Assembly (NCBI RefSeq): GCF_052060035.1
Contig: NZ_JBPOEA010000007.1
Location: 61,459 to 125,458, forward strand
Length of the DNA: 64,000 bases
Direction of reading: 5' to 3'
From: Fodinibius sp052060035
GTDB taxonomy: Bacteria > Bacteroidota > Rhodothermia > Balneolales > Balneolaceae
Shown: piece after piece, positions 61,749-64,000 of the stretch
Numbering within the stretch: position 1 is the first letter of the stretch
How the letters are laid out: every line of letters begins with the position of its first letter
Translations under genes and position numbers: made by a program
Notes under the pieces: generated by a model
Seen by the model: only the letters and a program-made list of their open reading frames with translations
Databases searched by the model: none
What the model was told of the DNA's origin: nothing

Positions 61749-63902
61749 ATGGCTGAGACGAAGACAAAAGAAACAGATCCAAAAATTGTAGACCGGATTA
61801 AGCGTACGCGCAACATTGGAATAGCTGCGCACGTTGATGCCGGCAAAACCACGATGACAGAACGGATCCTGTATTATACAGGTATCACTCATCGTATTGG
61901 TGAAACTCATGACGGTGCTTCCCAGATGGACTGGATGGACCAGGAGAAGGAACGTGGAATTACAATTACTTCTGCTGCTACACACTGTATCTGGAAAGAT
62001 CATCGTATTAATATTATTGATACGCCCGGACACGTTGATTTTACCGTTGAGGTAGAGCGTTCGCTTCGTGTTTTGGACGGTATGATTGGAGTCTTTGACT
62101 CAGTTGGTGCTGTTCAGCCACAATCTGAAACAGTTTGGCGGCAAGCTAATAAATACGATGTGCCGCGAATGGCTTTTGTAAATAAAATGGATCGTGTTGG
62201 GGCTGACTTCTTCAATGTAGTTGAAGAAATGAGAGATAAGCTTAATGCGAATCCGATTCCGATCCAGATTCCAATTGGAGTGGAAGATACATTCCGTGGC
62301 GTTGTTGACCTCATCAAGATGAAAGGGATTATTTGGGATGAGGAAACGCTCGGAATGGAGTATGATGAGATTGAAATTCCAGATGACCTTAAAGAGAAAG
62401 CCAAAGAGTATCGCAAGCTAATGATCGAGTCTATTGCTGATCATGATGATGCTCTTATGGAAAATTACCTGATGGATCAGGAAATTAGTGAAGAGGAGAT
62501 TGAGAATGCTCTTCGCGAAGCCACGTTGAACAGAGATATTACTGTTGTCATGTGTGGTTCTGCCCTTAAGAATAAGGGTGTGCAAACGGTACTTGACAAA
62601 GTTATTAAGTATTTGCCAAGTCCGTACGATATTCCTCCGATTATGGGTAAGGATCCCCAGGATCACGACAAGAAATTAGAGCGTAAGCCCAGCGTACAGG
62701 AACCGTTTTCTGCCTTGGCATTTAAAATTATGACAGACCCTTATGTGGGTAAGTTGACATTCTTCCGTGTATATTCCGGAGAACTGGAAAAAGGTTCGTA
62801 TATATATAATGCCACAACGGGTGAAAAGGAGCGAGTTGGTCGAATTCTTGAAATGCACGCCAATGAAAAGAAAGATCTCGAAATTGTACGTGCCGGTGAT
62901 ATTGCGGCTGCGGTCGGAGTAAAACAGGTGAGAACTGGGGATTCTTTCTGTGATTTGGAAGACCCAATACTTCTAGAGGATATTACCTTTCCCGAGCCGG
63001 TTATAAAGTTGGCTGTAGAGCCTAAATCAAAGGCTGATGCCGAAAAATTGCAGAACGGATTGATTAAATTGGCTGAAGAGGATCCTACATTCCAGGTAAA
63101 TACTGATGAGGAAACGGGTCAAACCGTTATTGCCGGAATGGGTGAGCTTCATTTGGAAATTATTGTTGATCGATTGAAACGTGAGTTTAAAGTCGAGGCT
63201 AATGTTGGTGCTCCCCAAGTTTCGTATCGGGAGACTATTACCTCAAGCGTTACGCACCGCGAAACGTACAAGAAGCAGTCTGGTGGACGCGGTAAATTTG
63301 CTGATATGGAGTTTGAAATCGGCCCGCTGGATCATTTTGATGAGTTTGATGAAGAAGATAAGAACGTATCGGTTGATGAAGAAGAAGGATTTAAATTCAT
63401 CAATGAGATAAAAGGTGGTAATATTCCAACAGAATTTATTCCTTCTGTAGAAAAAGGATTCAAAGAGGCCATGAATTTTGGTATTCAGGCTGATTACCCG
63501 GTTGAAGACATCGGGGTTCGCCTGTTTGACGGTTCATATCACGATGTGGATTCTGATCAGGTTAGTTTCGAGCTCTGTGCTAAGATGGCATTTCGTAACT
63601 CAACCAGAAAGGCTTCGCCAAAGATTCTTGAACCGATTATGGACGTTGAAGTCATTACTCCCGAAGACTTTATGGGGGATGTGATTGGAGACCTCAATGG
63701 ACGACGAGGTATTATTGGCAAGATGGATAACAATAAAGAAGGTTCTGTTGTGAAAGCCAAAGTGCCTCTGTCAGAAATGTTTGGATATACGACTGATCTT
63801 AGATCAATGACTCAGGGACGTGCAACTTCCACAATGGAATTTGGTGAGTTTAAGATTGTCCCTGACAATGTAGAAAAAGAAATTCTGGAAGAACGATCTT
63901 AA
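61749..63902 (+). CDS. fusA: Elongation factor G
   Basis: A 717-residue translocase GTPase. G1 AAHVDAGKTTMTERILYYTG, the switch region MDWMDQEKERGITITSAAT, G3 DTPGHVDFTVEVERSL, and G4 FVNKMDRVGADFFNVV lie in domain I. Domains III-V carry GMGELHLEIIVDRLKREFKV, TYKKQSGGRGKFADMEFEI and GDVIGDLNGRRGIIGKMDN. Position between rpsG and tuf is the standard str-operon order. Confidence 0.97.
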   Translation: MAETKTKETDPKIVDRIKRTRNIGIAAHVDAGKTTMTERILYYTGITHRIGETHDGASQMDWMDQEKERGITITSAATHCIWKDHRINIIDTPGHVDFTVEVERSLRVLDGMIGVFDSVGAVQPQSETVWRQANKYDVPRMAFVNKMDRVGADFFNVVEEMRDKLNANPIPIQIPIGVEDTFRGVVDLIKMKGIIWDEETLGMEYDEIEIPDDLKEKAKEYRKLMIESIADHDDALMENYLMDQEISEEEIENALREATLNRDITVVMCGSALKNKGVQTVLDKVIKYLPSPYDIPPIMGKDPQDHDKKLERKPSVQEPFSALAFKIMTDPYVGKLTFFRVYSGELEKGSYIYNATTGEKERVGRILEMHANEKKDLEIVRAGDIAAAVGVKQVRTGDSFCDLEDPILLEDITFPEPVIKLAVEPKSKADAEKLQNGLIKLAEEDPTFQVNTDEETGQTVIAGMGELHLEIIVDRLKREFKVEANVGAPQVSYRETITSSVTHRETYKKQSGGRGKFADMEFEIGPLDHFDEFDEEDKNVSVDEEEGFKFINEIKGGNIPTEFIPSVEKGFKEAMNFGIQADYPVEDIGVRLFDGSYHDVDSDQVSFELCAKMAFRNSTRKASPKILEPIMDVEVITPEDFMGDVIGDLNGRRGIIGKMDNNKEGSVVKAKVPLSEMFGYTTDLRSMTQGRATSTMEFGEFKIVPDNVEKEILEERS

Positions 63903-63923
63903 ACATCATTAACTAATAGTATT

Positions 63924-64000
63924 ATGGCAAAAGAGACATTTCAGCGAAACAAGCCACATGTAAACATAGGAACGATAGGTCACGTAGACCACGGGAAGAC
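63924..64000 (+). CDS. tuf: Elongation factor Tu, N-terminal part (cut by window edge)
   Basis: The first 25 codons only: MAKETFQRNKPHVNIGTIGH followed by VDHGKT, the EF-Tu G1 loop. It begins 21 bases after fusA and runs off the right edge. Confidence 0.95.
   Translation, partial: MAKETFQRNKPHVNIGTIGHVDHGK

Noticed and set aside
1..64000. CRISPR arrays or an anti-phage defence island
   Set aside because: No regularly spaced direct repeats and no cas, restriction, retron or toxin-antitoxin genes were recognised; the GxxExxY protein alone is not evidence of defence.

Overview
The window looks like a chromosomal segment from a salt-adapted member of the Bacteroidota/Balneolota/Rhodothermota group; a Balneolaceae-like genome is my best guess, by inference. 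Direct signs are a SusC/SusD pair behind an ECF sigma factor and a FecR anti-sigma factor, many lipoproteins with a conserved lipobox Cys, several TAnnTTTG promoter elements of the Bacteroidota type, frequent weak or absent Shine-Dalgarno sites, and two Na+/H+ antiporters beside acidic proteins. Base composition is moderately AT-rich. Nearly all of it is dense coding sequence.

Layout. 1-8.5 kb: the start of aspartate-semialdehyde dehydrogenase, glycyl-tRNA synthetase, a Cu/Zn superoxide dismutase lipoprotein, an alpha/beta hydrolase, a VOC protein, a complete IS3-family element (3886-5293, with inverted repeats and a 3-bp target duplication), an ABC-F ATPase and a CNNM/CBS membrane protein. 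8.9-23.9 kb: sigma factor, FecR, SusC, SusD, then an NlpC/P60 peptidase, a class A beta-lactamase-fold hydrolase, a diaminopimelate/diaminopentanoate dehydrogenase-like enzyme, a decayed N-acetylmuramoyl-L-alanine amidase, an N-acyl-D-amino-acid deacylase-like protein, a DacB-type DD-peptidase and an aspartokinase. Together these read as a murein-peptide or D-amino-acid scavenging locus. 24-33.5 kb: a trypsin-like lipoprotein, a CPA1 antiporter, two tandem APC permeases carrying cytosolic EIIA-like and RCK_C-like domains, and NhaA. 33.6-37.4 kb: an AsmA-like protein, hisS, a GxxExxY gene between inverted repeats, and a quinone oxidoreductase.

37.4-46.4 kb is a surface-glycan block: flippase, three glycosyltransferases, two sulfotransferases and a YfhO-type membrane protein, with strands alternating. 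46.5-52.8 kb: a REP-like palindromic repeat, gatC, then a run HPr - enzyme I - phosphoglucose/phosphomannose isomerase - biotin ligase - tilS - hpt, followed by tRNA-Ser(GCU) with its own promoter and terminator. 53-58 kb: YjbQ, an atypical SDR, a ferric-reductase-like flavocytochrome, typA/bipA and a DUF4112 protein. 58.5-64 kb: recG, then the str operon (rpsL, rpsG, fusA and the start of tuf).

The strongest leads are the peptidoglycan-peptide locus with its amidase pseudogene; the possible link between the PTS phosphorelay (HPr and enzyme I, with no sugar EII in the window) and the EIIA-like domains on the two APC permeases; and the GxxExxY gene enclosed by inverted repeats. Domain calls are from reading the proteins by eye; no database search was run.
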